63,541 bases of DNA from Chloroflexota bacterium. Its GTDB lineage: Bacteria; Chloroflexota; Anaerolineae; J102. A program made the position numbers and the translations under genes. The notes under the pieces are model-generated. The model was not told where the DNA came from. It saw only the letters and a program-made list of their open reading frames with translations, and ran no database searches. Location: the NCBI GenBank assembly GCA_029782215.1, contig JAKOVD010000195.1, positions 1 to 63,541 on the forward strand, in the 5' to 3' direction. Shown here piece after piece: positions 27,773-36,224 of this stretch. Every line of letters begins with the position of its first letter. The stretch's first letter is position 1.

Positions 27773-28555
27773 ATGAACAAGAGGATCATCTCCTTCAGCC
27801 TGTACGGGACCGATCCTGTCTACCACACTGGCGCGCTCCGGAATGCCGCGCTGCAGCCCCTGATCTATCCGGGCTGGACTTGCAGGTTCTACGTTTCGCA
27901 GGAAATTCCTGCCGGCATCATCGAGGGGCTGGAGCAGAGCGGGGCGGAAATCGTGCACATGCGCCGGCTGGCCGCAAGCGATGGTCTGTTCTGGCGTTTC
28001 CTGGCCGCTGCAGACTCTGAGGTTGAAGTCGCGATCGTGCGTGACGCCGATTCAAGGCTGTCGCCGCGGGAGAAGCGCGCAGTGGATGCCTGGATGCAGA
28101 GTGGTCGCGGTTGCCACATCATGCGCGATCATCCCCTGCACACCGCCCTCATTGCCGGCGGCGCCTGGGGTTGCCGCGCTGCTCTTTTGCCCGACATGCA
28201 GGACCTGATCGACCACTGGGGGCGGTACGAAAAGCAGGGCCGGGACCAGGACTTCCTCGCCTTGTGCGTCTACCCGCGTATCCGGGGTGATGTGCTCATT
28301 CACACGGACCTCGTGAAATACGCCGGCGAGACGGTGCACCCATTTCCATGCAAGCGCAACGGCGACGAATTCGTGGGGGCCGTCGTCTCTGTGCAGGATG
28401 AGCCGTCTCCGGTTGGCGAGGCCATGCGCCGGCAAGTTGCGCACGAAACCCTGGCCGAGTATCCTCTGCCCCCACACCTGCGCAAGCACCCGCGGCTCGC
28501 AGTCCTTGCACATTACCTGACGATTCTTGCAGGGCGAAGCCAGGTGGAGAGCTGA
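27773..28555 (+). CDS. Uncharacterised GT-A-like protein with RDADSR motif
   Basis: A 260-residue soluble protein of a family I recognise only as one that recurs in glycan loci. The N-terminus IISFSLYGTDPVYHTGALRNA is followed by YPGWTCRFYVSQ. The central VAIVRDADSRLSPREKRAVDAW looks like a DxD-type metal-binding turn of a GT-A glycosyltransferase. HIMRDHPLHTALIAGGAWG and RDQDFL follow, resembling the acceptor side of GT8/GT32-like enzymes. A sugar-transfer role is therefore likely, but donor and acceptor are unknown. The gene sits between the FkbM and GT2-GT61 genes with gaps of only 16 and 7 nt. Confidence 0.7.
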   Translation: MNKRIISFSLYGTDPVYHTGALRNAALQPLIYPGWTCRFYVSQEIPAGIIEGLEQSGAEIVHMRRLAASDGLFWRFLAAADSEVEVAIVRDADSRLSPREKRAVDAWMQSGRGCHIMRDHPLHTALIAGGAWGCRAALLPDMQDLIDHWGRYEKQGRDQDFLALCVYPRIRGDVLIHTDLVKYAGETVHPFPCKRNGDEFVGAVVSVQDEPSPVGEAMRRQVAHETLAEYPLPPHLRKHPRLAVLAHYLTILAGRSQVES

Positions 28556-28562
28556 ACCCATC

Positions 28563-30617
28563 GTGGACCTGACTCCCTTCGCCGTCGACCTGCCATCGGA
28601 AGCCGGGCCCCGTCGCATTGGGCTGGTCATCACCACCTACAACCGGCCCGACTATCTGCGGCGCGCCTTGCGCAGTTTGGCGAGAAGTGACCTTTCCGCG
28701 GCCGCTCTGGCGCTGGTTGATGACGGCAGCGATGATCGCCGGACCATCGAGATTCTCGATAGCTGGCAGATGCCCGGTATCCCTGTCGTCAAAATGCGCC
28801 GCCGGCAGCATGCGGGCGCGGGCATAGCGGAGAATCTCGAGGCGGCGTTTAACCTCCTTATTAACCAGTTTGACTGCGAACTGCTGGCGAATCTCGACTC
28901 CGACACCGTCGTCAAACGGGATTGGCTGGCGCGCATGGTGAGGTTGTGGGATGAGCAGCGTGGCCGGTACCCGTGCGCGATCGTCACCGGCTTCAATGCC
29001 GACAGCCCCGTTCACCCCGTTGAGGTTGAATACGGGGACTACTACGTCAAATCCTCTGTGGGAGGCATTTCGTTCCTGTTTGACCGTAAAACGATGGCGC
29101 AGATCGTGCGACCGGCCCTGAACGCCGGGATTCACTGGGACATGCGCGTCGTCGACCTGGTGCAGCAGCTTGGGGGGGTCTTCCTCTGCACGCGGCCTTC
29201 GGTGGTCGAGCATTTGGGCCGCATCGGGTATTACTCTACGCCGGACTTCCATGACTTCGCTTCCGATTACTGGGGGACCCACCGGGTAGCGCGGCGTGCA
29301 GCCCGCACCTACTATCGCCTGACGGGTCGTCTGCAAGAGCGGTCGCGGGCGCAAAAGGACCACCCCCCCAAGCCGGACAGGCTCTTTCGCCTGACACACT
29401 GGCTCCATCTGCGGGCGACCCACGCGGTCGTACGCTATGCGCGCTTTGTGCACAGACACCCCGAACTGCCGCCTAAGCTGAAACGCCCCTTGCGCACCGG
29501 CGCCTCCACCCTCCTCGAGTTGTGGGCGGCGGACCAGGCTCATCTCTGCGGTGACCACTTTCGCGGCTACGCCCACCTGTTCGCGCATCTGCGAGAGGCC
29601 ATCCTTGATCCGGCTTTCTGCTCTGTGCCGCTTGAGCCGAATGAGGACCACGCCCACGCCCTGGAGCTGCGTGCGGGCTTCTGGCAACTGCCCTCTTTCG
29701 CGCCGGTCAACTACCCCCTTCACCATCATCTGCGTTGGTGGACCGAGATCATCCGTCAGGGAGAGAAGGAAACGATCGTCGATGAGCACTCCCGGCCCAC
29801 CCTAGCCATCCGCCGCCACGAGTACGCCCACCTCTTCTTCATGCTCTGCGAAGTGTACAATGCCTTTCTGATGGCGCGCTTCTTCGGCTGGGATCCGGAC
29901 GATATGCAGGTCATTCTCGCCGACGACCATCCTGCCGTGCCCTTGGATGAGCTTTGGCCGACCTGCTTTCGTCGCGTGCTCAAGCCGCAGCAGCTCACCG
30001 GCAGGCATTGGTTTGCCGACCTCGTCTTCTCGCTGCCTGCCTACCAGAGCCCGCTGCGGGTTTTTCACCCGACCGCCATTCCGCTCATCGACCAGTTCCG
30101 CTTGTTCGTCCTGGGCCGGTTTGGCATCCAGCCTCCCTACGTTCGCGACCCAAGCCGCCCGCTGTCGGTGCTCATCATCGAGCGCAGAGACTACGATGTG
30201 GAGGGCAAGGGCGTTGTGCGCAGGATCGGGCGCAAGATCAGCAACCCGAATCTCCTACAGGAGCTGCGCAGCCAATTCCCGGACGCGCAGATCCAGGCGA
30301 CGCCCCTGGAATCGCTTTCCCTGGCAGAGCAGGTTGGCCTCATGCAGAAGACCGACGTCCTGATCGGCATGCACGGCGCCGGGCTGGCCGGCCTGTTGTT
30401 CCTGCCCGTCTGGGCGGGCGTGATCGAATTGTCTCCTGCCTCAGCGCACGGCTACCAGAACACCGTCTACCTCAACCTGGCGATGCAGCTCGGCCTGCGC
30501 TACGAGTCCTGGACCAACACCGATCCAGGGCGCCAGGACGAAGAAGACAACACCTTCGTGCCCTGTGAGGCGGTGGCCCGCCGCCTCGCGCCTCTGCTGG
30601 CGGAGATAACCGGTTGA
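28563..30617 (+). CDS. GT2-GT61 fusion glycosyltransferase
   Basis: About 684 residues with two catalytic modules. The N-terminal GT2 module (about 15-260) has IGLVITTYNRPDYLRRALRS, ALVDDGSDDR and LLANLDSDTVVKRDWL, with an acceptor block RVVDLVQQLGGVFLC. The C-terminal module (about 330-680) is GT61-like. It contains VLIIERRDYDVEGKGVVRRI, a spacer, and LMQKTDVLIGMHGAGLAGLLFLP near residue 600, the GMHGAGL signature shared with O-linked xylosyl/GlcNAc transferases. Such a fusion would add two consecutive sugars. GTG 28563 begins 7 nt after the previous gene; a TTG at 28527 would overlap it by 29 nt and is an alternative. The GT61 half is usually associated with eukaryotic and some bacterial enzymes. 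Confidence 0.82.
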   Translation: MDLTPFAVDLPSEAGPRRIGLVITTYNRPDYLRRALRSLARSDLSAAALALVDDGSDDRRTIEILDSWQMPGIPVVKMRRRQHAGAGIAENLEAAFNLLINQFDCELLANLDSDTVVKRDWLARMVRLWDEQRGRYPCAIVTGFNADSPVHPVEVEYGDYYVKSSVGGISFLFDRKTMAQIVRPALNAGIHWDMRVVDLVQQLGGVFLCTRPSVVEHLGRIGYYSTPDFHDFASDYWGTHRVARRAARTYYRLTGRLQERSRAQKDHPPKPDRLFRLTHWLHLRATHAVVRYARFVHRHPELPPKLKRPLRTGASTLLELWAADQAHLCGDHFRGYAHLFAHLREAILDPAFCSVPLEPNEDHAHALELRAGFWQLPSFAPVNYPLHHHLRWWTEIIRQGEKETIVDEHSRPTLAIRRHEYAHLFFMLCEVYNAFLMARFFGWDPDDMQVILADDHPAVPLDELWPTCFRRVLKPQQLTGRHWFADLVFSLPAYQSPLRVFHPTAIPLIDQFRLFVLGRFGIQPPYVRDPSRPLSVLIIERRDYDVEGKGVVRRIGRKISNPNLLQELRSQFPDAQIQATPLESLSLAEQVGLMQKTDVLIGMHGAGLAGLLFLPVWAGVIELSPASAHGYQNTVYLNLAMQLGLRYESWTNTDPGRQDEEDNTFVPCEAVARRLAPLLAEITG

Positions 30618-31756
30618 CCGCACTGACCGAGGAACGCTTGGCTCCGGACTCCCCGCGCTTCAGCGTCGTCATTCCCCTGTACAACATGGCTCCCACCATC
30701 AGCCGGGCAGTCGGGTCGGCCTTGGGCCAGACCTGCTCCGATCTCGAGGTGATTGTGGTCGACGATGGCTCGAGCGACGGCGGGGCCGACCTCGCCGAGC
30801 GCACGGGCGATCCTCGTCTCCGTGTAATCCGGCAGGCGAATGCGGGCGCGGCCGCTGCGCGCAACACCGGCATCCGCGCCGCCCGTGCGCGTCATGTCAC
30901 CTTTCTGGATGCCGATGATGCCTACGATCCGCACTTCCTCGCCACCGTCCGGGAGCTTATCCAGCGCTACCCGCAGGCGGGCCTGTATGTCACCTCCTAC
31001 CGGATCGCCGGCGCCCGGCATCAGGTCGCAGTCGCGCCGTCCTATCCCGAGCTACCGGAGGCCGGCCCCATTCCTGACTTCGTCGATGTCGTTCACCGCC
31101 ATCTGTTCCTCGGCCTCATCAGCTCGTCCTGCTGTCTCGACCGCAGCGTCACCGCACAGACCGGCTGCTTCCAGGAGGGGGTCCATTTTGCCGAAGACAC
31201 CCACTACTGGCTGCACCTGGCGCTGCACTATCCCGTGGTCTTCACCCGGGAGGTCGCCGCCACCGTCCATTCCGACACCGGCAAGGGGGGCGATCTCCTC
31301 AGCCAACGCCGCTGCTATGCCTCCGAGGCCGATTTCCGCGCCAACCACCCCTGCCATGTCCTGCTCACCGACCTCCAGGAGCTTGACCTGCCGCCGCTCA
31401 CACAGACCCGCCTGCGCCGGCTCATCGCCATCACCTTTGCCGACATCGCCGTGATCCACTACTACCACGGTCGGGATGAGATCGCCGAAGCCGTGTTTCC
31501 GTTCGCCGCTGCGGAGGGCGCCCCGGTCACCGGCGACATCCTCAGGGAATGGACTGTGGCCTTTTGCGACCAGCTCGTCGACAATCCTCCGGCCTTACGG
31601 CACATGCTGGCAACCCGCCATCTCGCCCGGTATCCCGATCTGCGCCTGTTCTACCGCTTCTACCTGCTCGTTCCCTCCCGGCGCTGGCTGTCCCTCCGCC
31701 ATCACCTCCGCCGGCGGCTGGCAGGCAGCAGGCAGCAGGTGGCAGGTGGCAGGTAA
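30614..31756 (+). CDS. GT2 glycosyltransferase whose 3' end runs into a heptad repeat
   Basis: A 380-residue GT2. FSVVIPLYNMAPTISRAVGSALGQ, VVDDGSSDGG, NAGAAAARNTGIRAARARHVTFLDADDAYDPHF and HFAEDTHYWLHLALHYP cover the nucleotide, metal and acceptor motifs. Initiation is at TTG 30614, which overlaps the previous TGA (TTGA) and has GGAG upstream. The last eleven residues (AGSRQQVAGGR) are encoded by the 7-nt periodic repeat beginning at 31720, so the native C-terminus has probably been altered. The body of the enzyme appears intact. The donor sugar cannot be deduced. Confidence 0.86.
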   Translation: MTALTEERLAPDSPRFSVVIPLYNMAPTISRAVGSALGQTCSDLEVIVVDDGSSDGGADLAERTGDPRLRVIRQANAGAAAARNTGIRAARARHVTFLDADDAYDPHFLATVRELIQRYPQAGLYVTSYRIAGARHQVAVAPSYPELPEAGPIPDFVDVVHRHLFLGLISSSCCLDRSVTAQTGCFQEGVHFAEDTHYWLHLALHYPVVFTREVAATVHSDTGKGGDLLSQRRCYASEADFRANHPCHVLLTDLQELDLPPLTQTRLRRLIAITFADIAVIHYYHGRDEIAEAVFPFAAAEGAPVTGDILREWTVAFCDQLVDNPPALRHMLATRHLARYPDLRLFYRFYLLVPSRRWLSLRHHLRRRLAGSRQQVAGGR

Positions 31757-31845
31757 CAGATGGCACACAACCCGCCCTGCGCAACACGCAACACGCATCA
31801 CGTATTACGCATTACGTGATACGTACTACATACTGCGTATCACGG
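31720..31845 (+). repeat. Degenerate heptad repeat, 18 units in unbroken register
   Basis: The 126 bases divide exactly into eighteen 7-mers. The first part is GGCAGGC, AGCAGGC, AGCAGGT, GGCAGGT, GGCAGGT, AACAGAT and GGCACAC. AACCCGC and CCTGCGC follow. The second part is AACACGC twice, ATCACGT, ATTACGC, ATTACGT, GATACGT, ACTACAT, ACTGCGT and ATCACGG. The unit type drifts from GGCAGGT-like to ATTACGT-like. It begins inside the GT2 gene, passes its TAA stop (31754-31756) and ends 16 nt before the next start. The AT-rich second half contrasts with the GC-rich neighbours. Confidence 0.85.
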
Positions 31846-31861
31846 TCTCTTACCAAGCGCC

Positions 31862-33019
31862 ATGCAATCTCCAAGTAGCCTGATCAAGACGCTAAACCGG
31901 CACGCAGGGAAGCTGCTGTTGTTAGGGCTGCTGGCACTGCTGGCCCGGCATGGACGCGCATGGCGGCGAGACCGGCGCGCCGTGGCCGCCGTGGCCGAGC
32001 CAGAGGCGCCGCCCCCTCTTGCAGATTGGCCTGCCCATCCCAAAGTCAGCATCCTGGTCGCGGCGTGGAACGAAACGGACCATCTGCCCGCGCTGGTCGC
32101 CAGCTTCCGGCGGCTGCGCTATCCCCACCGCGAAATGGTCCTCTGCGCCGGCGGCGAGGATGGGACGTACGAACTGGCCGGCAGCCTGACGTCCGACGAC
32201 CTGCATTTGCTGCAGCAGCGGCCCGGTGAGGGCAAGTTCGCCGCCCTCGCCCGCTGCTTTGCAGCCTCAAGGGGTGCGATCATCCTGCTGACCGATGCCG
32301 ACTGCCGTCTGAACGACCTGGCCTTCGAGTCCCTCATCTACCCGCTGGCTGGGGGCGGAGAGACAGCGGCGACCGGCCGCTTCCAACCCCTAGTGTCCCA
32401 GGTGGACCACTCATTCATTCGCCGCCAGTGGGCGCAGCAGCGCTATCCCCAGGTGGCAGACTCCGTACCCGGGGCTGCGGCGCACACACAGTTTCTGGCC
32501 GGGGCCAACTGCGCCGTGCGCCGGGAGCTGCTGGACGGCGTCTGGAACGTCGGGGATGTGGGCGCGGCTGACGACCTCTACCTGGCCATGTCCATCCAGG
32601 AGCAAGGCGCTCGCATCCTTTCTGTGCCTGCAAGCTGCCTGGAAACGGAGTTCCCCGCCACAGCCGCAAGCTATGTTCGCCAACAAGCAAGATGGCGTCG
32701 CGTGCACCTGTCCCAGGCCCAGCGCTTTGGCCGCACCGCCTTTCTCCGGCAGGTGCGCCTGACGCTGCTGGTCGAGTCGGCCATGCTGCTCATGCCTTTT
32801 GCCATCCTGCTGGGCAAGATCGGGGCGGCGTTGTGGATGCTGAGCTGGACCTCTTATGGGCTGGCGCATTTGCGCTATGGCTGGGTCTTGAGCAAGATCG
32901 AGAGATTGCCCCACAAAGGCGGCCTTCGCGGCATCCCATCGATCGTCCTCGCCAATTTCGCCGCCGCCGCCCTGGTCCTCTCGGAGCCGGCCGTGCCCAA
33001 CCCACGTGAGCGCTGGTAG
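31862..33019 (+). CDS. Membrane processive-type GT2 glycosyltransferase (QxxRW)
   Basis: A 385-residue protein with an N-terminal hydrophobic segment (KLLLLGLLALLARHG) and C-terminal hydrophobic helices (LLVESAMLLMPFAILLGKIGAALWML). The GT2 domain shows VSILVAAWNETDHLPALVASF, then GEGKFAALARCFAASRGAIILLTDADC (metal-binding DAD), ADDLYLAMSIQEQGARI and VRQQARWRR. The last is the Q-x-x-R-W motif of processive synthases such as cellulose, hyaluronan and poly-GlcNAc synthases. It could polymerise the glycan backbone or add a single sugar at the membrane. No Shine-Dalgarno sequence precedes the ATG, which sits just after the heptad repeat. Confidence 0.84.
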   Translation: MQSPSSLIKTLNRHAGKLLLLGLLALLARHGRAWRRDRRAVAAVAEPEAPPPLADWPAHPKVSILVAAWNETDHLPALVASFRRLRYPHREMVLCAGGEDGTYELAGSLTSDDLHLLQQRPGEGKFAALARCFAASRGAIILLTDADCRLNDLAFESLIYPLAGGGETAATGRFQPLVSQVDHSFIRRQWAQQRYPQVADSVPGAAAHTQFLAGANCAVRRELLDGVWNVGDVGAADDLYLAMSIQEQGARILSVPASCLETEFPATAASYVRQQARWRRVHLSQAQRFGRTAFLRQVRLTLLVESAMLLMPFAILLGKIGAALWMLSWTSYGLAHLRYGWVLSKIERLPHKGGLRGIPSIVLANFAAAALVLSEPAVPNPRERW

Positions 33020-33192
33020 CCAACCTTGAACGACCTCCTGCACAGATTTTTGCCTTCACTGGTCAAGCGCTACCTGCGAGGTGTTCCGGAACCATCTGGC
33101 GCGCTTTCTGTCCCGGCGCTTCCCGCCCGGACGGCTCACGCTGCAGCGCATGCTGCTGAACGCATAGGACCGGGAATCGGTACGACTCGCTT
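33020..33192. other. Intergenic gap within the glycan locus; no intact gene seen
   Basis: These 173 bases hold only short frames with stops. One frame reads VFRNHLARFLSRRFPPGRL before TAG at about 33164-33166. It lacks a start and ribosome site and may be decayed coding sequence. No terminator or clear promoter was found. Confidence 0.4.
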
Positions 33193-35046
33193 ATGAACAT
33201 CCTTGGGCTCAATCTCTCGCATGATTCGGGCGTTTGTCTTCTCAGCGAAGGCAGAATCACCTACGCCATCAACGAGGAACGGATCTCCCGCGTCAAGCTG
33301 GACCATCGTTTTCCCGATCTTGCCATCCGCCAGTTGTTCCGGGACACGGCCTTGACGCCGGACCAGATCGACCATGTGGCATGGACCCATGTCGGCGCCT
33401 ACCCCCTCCCCTTCCTGTGGGAAGGCCTGCAGATCTGGCCTTTCACCGTCAAGCGCTTCATGGTCCTGGTGCGGATGCTTGTGGCGCTGATCTACCTCAT
33501 CCTACCCCGCCCGTTGGCGGTGGATGAGCGCCTGGCCAATTGGGCGCTGCGCCGCGTCCTCAAGCGGCGCTACGGCATCGCGGCGCCCATCACGCGCCAC
33601 GATCACCATCTTGCCCACGCCGCCTCCGCCTATTACACGTCCGGCCTGGACGAGGGGATGACCGGCACCGGCCCGGTCGTGGTCGTGACCTCGGATGGGG
33701 CCGGCGACCGGCTCTCGGCCAGCATCAACCGCGTCGACAACGGCATCCTCGAGCGCACAGCCTCGGTCGGGCTGGCGCCTTCACTCGGTTTCATCTACAC
33801 CGACGTCACGGAACGGCTGGGTTACAAGCCCTTCCACCACGAGGGCAAGATCACCGGCCTGGCCGCCTACGGCGATTCGGGACGCTACGTCGACCGCCTG
33901 CATGCCATGCTGGTCTGGGATGAGCACGGCGGCTACGATGTCGGCGCCGGCCTCGTCGCCCGCTACAGGCGGACGGCGCCCCGGCGCCAACGCCTGGCGG
34001 TCTGGTTTGCGCGCCTGGTGGCGGCGCCTGCGGAGTGGCGTGAGCTGGCCCCGCGCGACGCCGTGCGCCATACCATCTGGACGTGCGGGACCGACTCCCA
34101 CATGGACACCTTCCGCGAGGACCTTGCGGCGGCAGTGCAGGTGTTCTGCGAAGAGGTGGTGGTGCGGTGGCTGGGCAGCTATCTGCGCCGCCGCTATCCC
34201 GGACAAAAGGCCAGCCTGGCCATCGCCGGCGGGCTCTTTGCCAACGTCAAGATCAACCAGCGTCTGCGCGAGATGCCCGAGGTGGCCAGCGTCTACATCC
34301 ACCCACACATGGGGGACGGCGGTCTCAGCGTCGGCGCGGCGCTGCAGGCGCTGGCGGCGATGGGCCAGCCTGTGCCGCCCTACCGCTGGCCTCACTGCTT
34401 CCTGGGCACGAGCTATACCGAAGACGACATGGCGGCGGCCCTGGCGGCGAGCAGCCTGGCCTATCAGCGCCACGACGACATCGAGGAGCGCATCGCCGGG
34501 CTGCTGGCGGAGGGCAGGGTGGTAGCACTCTTTGCAGGCGCCATGGAATATGGGCCGCGAGCGCTGTGCCATCGTTCGATCCTCTGCCCCGCCACCGACC
34601 CGGCGATCAATACCTGGCTGAACGAACGGCTGCGCCGCACCGAGTTCATGCCCTTTGCGCCTGTGCTCTGCAAAGAGGACGCTCCCGACTACTTCCTGGG
34701 CTTCTCCGCTGACCACAGCCATGCCGCCGAGTTCATGACCATCACCTACGACGTCACCGAGCGCATGGCCCAGGAGGCCCCGGCCGCCGTTCACGTCGAC
34801 CACACCGCCCGGCCCCAGATCGTCACCTCTGCCATCAACCCCTCGATAGTCAAAATCCTCAAGGCCTACACACAGCGCACCGGGCTGCGCGTGCTGATCA
34901 ACACGAGCTTCAACCTCCACGGCGAGCCGATCGTGCATTCACCGGCGGATGCCATCCGTTCCTTCCGCGCCGGGCATCTCGATGCCCTGGCCCTGGGCCC
35001 CTTCCTGGTTCTAAATCACCAGCCTGACCAGGCATCCCCCTCCTGA
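33193..35046 (+). CDS. NodU/CmcH-family carbamoyltransferase
   Basis: A 617-residue enzyme of normal family length. The N-terminal Kae1-like domain starts ILGLNLSHDSGVCLLSEGRITYAINEERISR. HDHHLAHAASAYY near residue 135 is the metal and carbamoyl-phosphate site. TSDGAGDRLSASI follows, and the C-terminal YrdC-like domain has GAMEYGPRALCHRSILC and VLINTSFNLHGEPIVHSPADAI. It makes carbamoyl-adenylate from carbamoyl phosphate and ATP and transfers the carbamoyl group to a hydroxyl. In this setting the acceptor is probably a glycan sugar, as in Nod factors. The stop overlaps the next start by one base (TGATG). Confidence 0.9.
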   Translation: MNILGLNLSHDSGVCLLSEGRITYAINEERISRVKLDHRFPDLAIRQLFRDTALTPDQIDHVAWTHVGAYPLPFLWEGLQIWPFTVKRFMVLVRMLVALIYLILPRPLAVDERLANWALRRVLKRRYGIAAPITRHDHHLAHAASAYYTSGLDEGMTGTGPVVVVTSDGAGDRLSASINRVDNGILERTASVGLAPSLGFIYTDVTERLGYKPFHHEGKITGLAAYGDSGRYVDRLHAMLVWDEHGGYDVGAGLVARYRRTAPRRQRLAVWFARLVAAPAEWRELAPRDAVRHTIWTCGTDSHMDTFREDLAAAVQVFCEEVVVRWLGSYLRRRYPGQKASLAIAGGLFANVKINQRLREMPEVASVYIHPHMGDGGLSVGAALQALAAMGQPVPPYRWPHCFLGTSYTEDDMAAALAASSLAYQRHDDIEERIAGLLAEGRVVALFAGAMEYGPRALCHRSILCPATDPAINTWLNERLRRTEFMPFAPVLCKEDAPDYFLGFSADHSHAAEFMTITYDVTERMAQEAPAAVHVDHTARPQIVTSAINPSIVKILKAYTQRTGLRVLINTSFNLHGEPIVHSPADAIRSFRAGHLDALALGPFLVLNHQPDQASPS

Positions 35047-36224
35047 TGCGCATTCTTTGGATTCCCTTTGCCGCCTGGCACGTGCCACAGCGCTGCCATG
35101 CCTTCTGCAGATACCTGGCGGAGCGCCACGAGGTCCATGTCACCCACTGGGATGGCGACTTCGCCCGTCCTGCCGACTACCTCTCCCGCCGCTACCTGGC
35201 GAACTTCCGCTACCGCCGGCTCAGGGACGGCCGGATCACGGTCCACCAGGTTCCGCGTCTCTCGCCCGCCCTGCCCTGGCGGCGGCTGCGGGCGTTCAAC
35301 CGCAGGCTCATGGCCCAACACACGCAGCGCCTGGTGGACCAGCTTGGCATTGACGCCGTCGTTGGCTCCTTTGTGGCCCCGCCTCCGCGCGCGCCGCGCC
35401 TGGTCTTTGACCTCCAGGACGACAACGTCACCGGCTGGCGCCTGGCAGGTTACCATGCCTACGCGGACGAAATCGCCGCCATCGAGGCCATGTACCTTGC
35501 CCAGGCGCACGCCATCGTCACTGCCAGCACCGTCCTGGCCGATTGTGCGTCGGCCTGGAACCGGCAGGGTTCGGAGGAACGGGGGGCGCCCGTGGTCTAC
35601 ATCCCCAACGCTATCGACGTGCCCGCCTTCCGGCAGGCAGATGGCGCCCCCTTCCGCGCGCAGATGCAGGCGGGCGACCGCCGCCTCGCAGGCATGGTTG
35701 GCAACCACCAGCATTGGGGCGAGATCGACAAGGTGCTCTCCGCCGCTGAGGGTCTGCGGGACGAAGAAGTCCTGTTTCTCATCGCCGGGCGAGGCCCGAT
35801 GCTGTCCAGGGCAAGACAGGAGGCCAGGCGCCAGGGCCTGATGAACGTGCGTTTCATGGGCTACATCCCGCCCGAACAGGTCGCCGCGCTGATGGCGGCG
35901 CTCGACGTCGGCCTGTGCCCCTATGCCAGCACCCCGATGGACGACGCCCGCTGTCCCATGCGCCTGATCATGTACCTGGCGGCGGGCTGTACGGCCGTCT
36001 GCACACGACTGCAGGAAGTGGAGCGCTGGGGCTTTGAACAGGTCGTTCTGGTGGAGGATTCGCCAGAGGCCTTCGCGGCCGGCGTCAGGCAGGCCCTGAC
36101 CATGCCCAAAGCGAGGGCGGCGGATCTCGAACGCTTTGACATCGCCAGTCTCGGCCCGCAGTACGAGTCATTGCTGCTGGGCGCCACAAACCGGCGGGGC
36201 CCGGAGGTGACGGCACGACCATGA
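35046..36224 (+). CDS. GT4 glycosyltransferase
   Basis: A 392-residue GT-B enzyme. The N-terminal domain begins MRILWIPFAAWHVPQRC. It includes LVFDLQDDNVTGW and IVTASTVLADCASAWN before VVYIPNAIDVPAFR. The C-terminal Rossmann domain has GMVGNHQHWGEIDKVL, VRFMGYIPPEQVAALMAALDVGLCPY and a stretch CPMRLIMYLAAGCTAVC. The last replaces the usual EXFG/EX7E region with a less acidic variant (MRLIMYLAAG), as in some GT4 mannosyl- and glycosyltransferases. It overlaps both neighbours by 1-4 nt, so translation is probably coupled. Confidence 0.82.
   Translation: MRILWIPFAAWHVPQRCHAFCRYLAERHEVHVTHWDGDFARPADYLSRRYLANFRYRRLRDGRITVHQVPRLSPALPWRRLRAFNRRLMAQHTQRLVDQLGIDAVVGSFVAPPPRAPRLVFDLQDDNVTGWRLAGYHAYADEIAAIEAMYLAQAHAIVTASTVLADCASAWNRQGSEERGAPVVYIPNAIDVPAFRQADGAPFRAQMQAGDRRLAGMVGNHQHWGEIDKVLSAAEGLRDEEVLFLIAGRGPMLSRARQEARRQGLMNVRFMGYIPPEQVAALMAALDVGLCPYASTPMDDARCPMRLIMYLAAGCTAVCTRLQEVERWGFEQVVLVEDSPEAFAAGVRQALTMPKARAADLERFDIASLGPQYESLLLGATNRRGPEVTARP

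Noticed and set aside
31720..31845. CRISPR-like array
   Set aside because: The units are 7 nt and contiguous with no spacers, and no cas genes are near.
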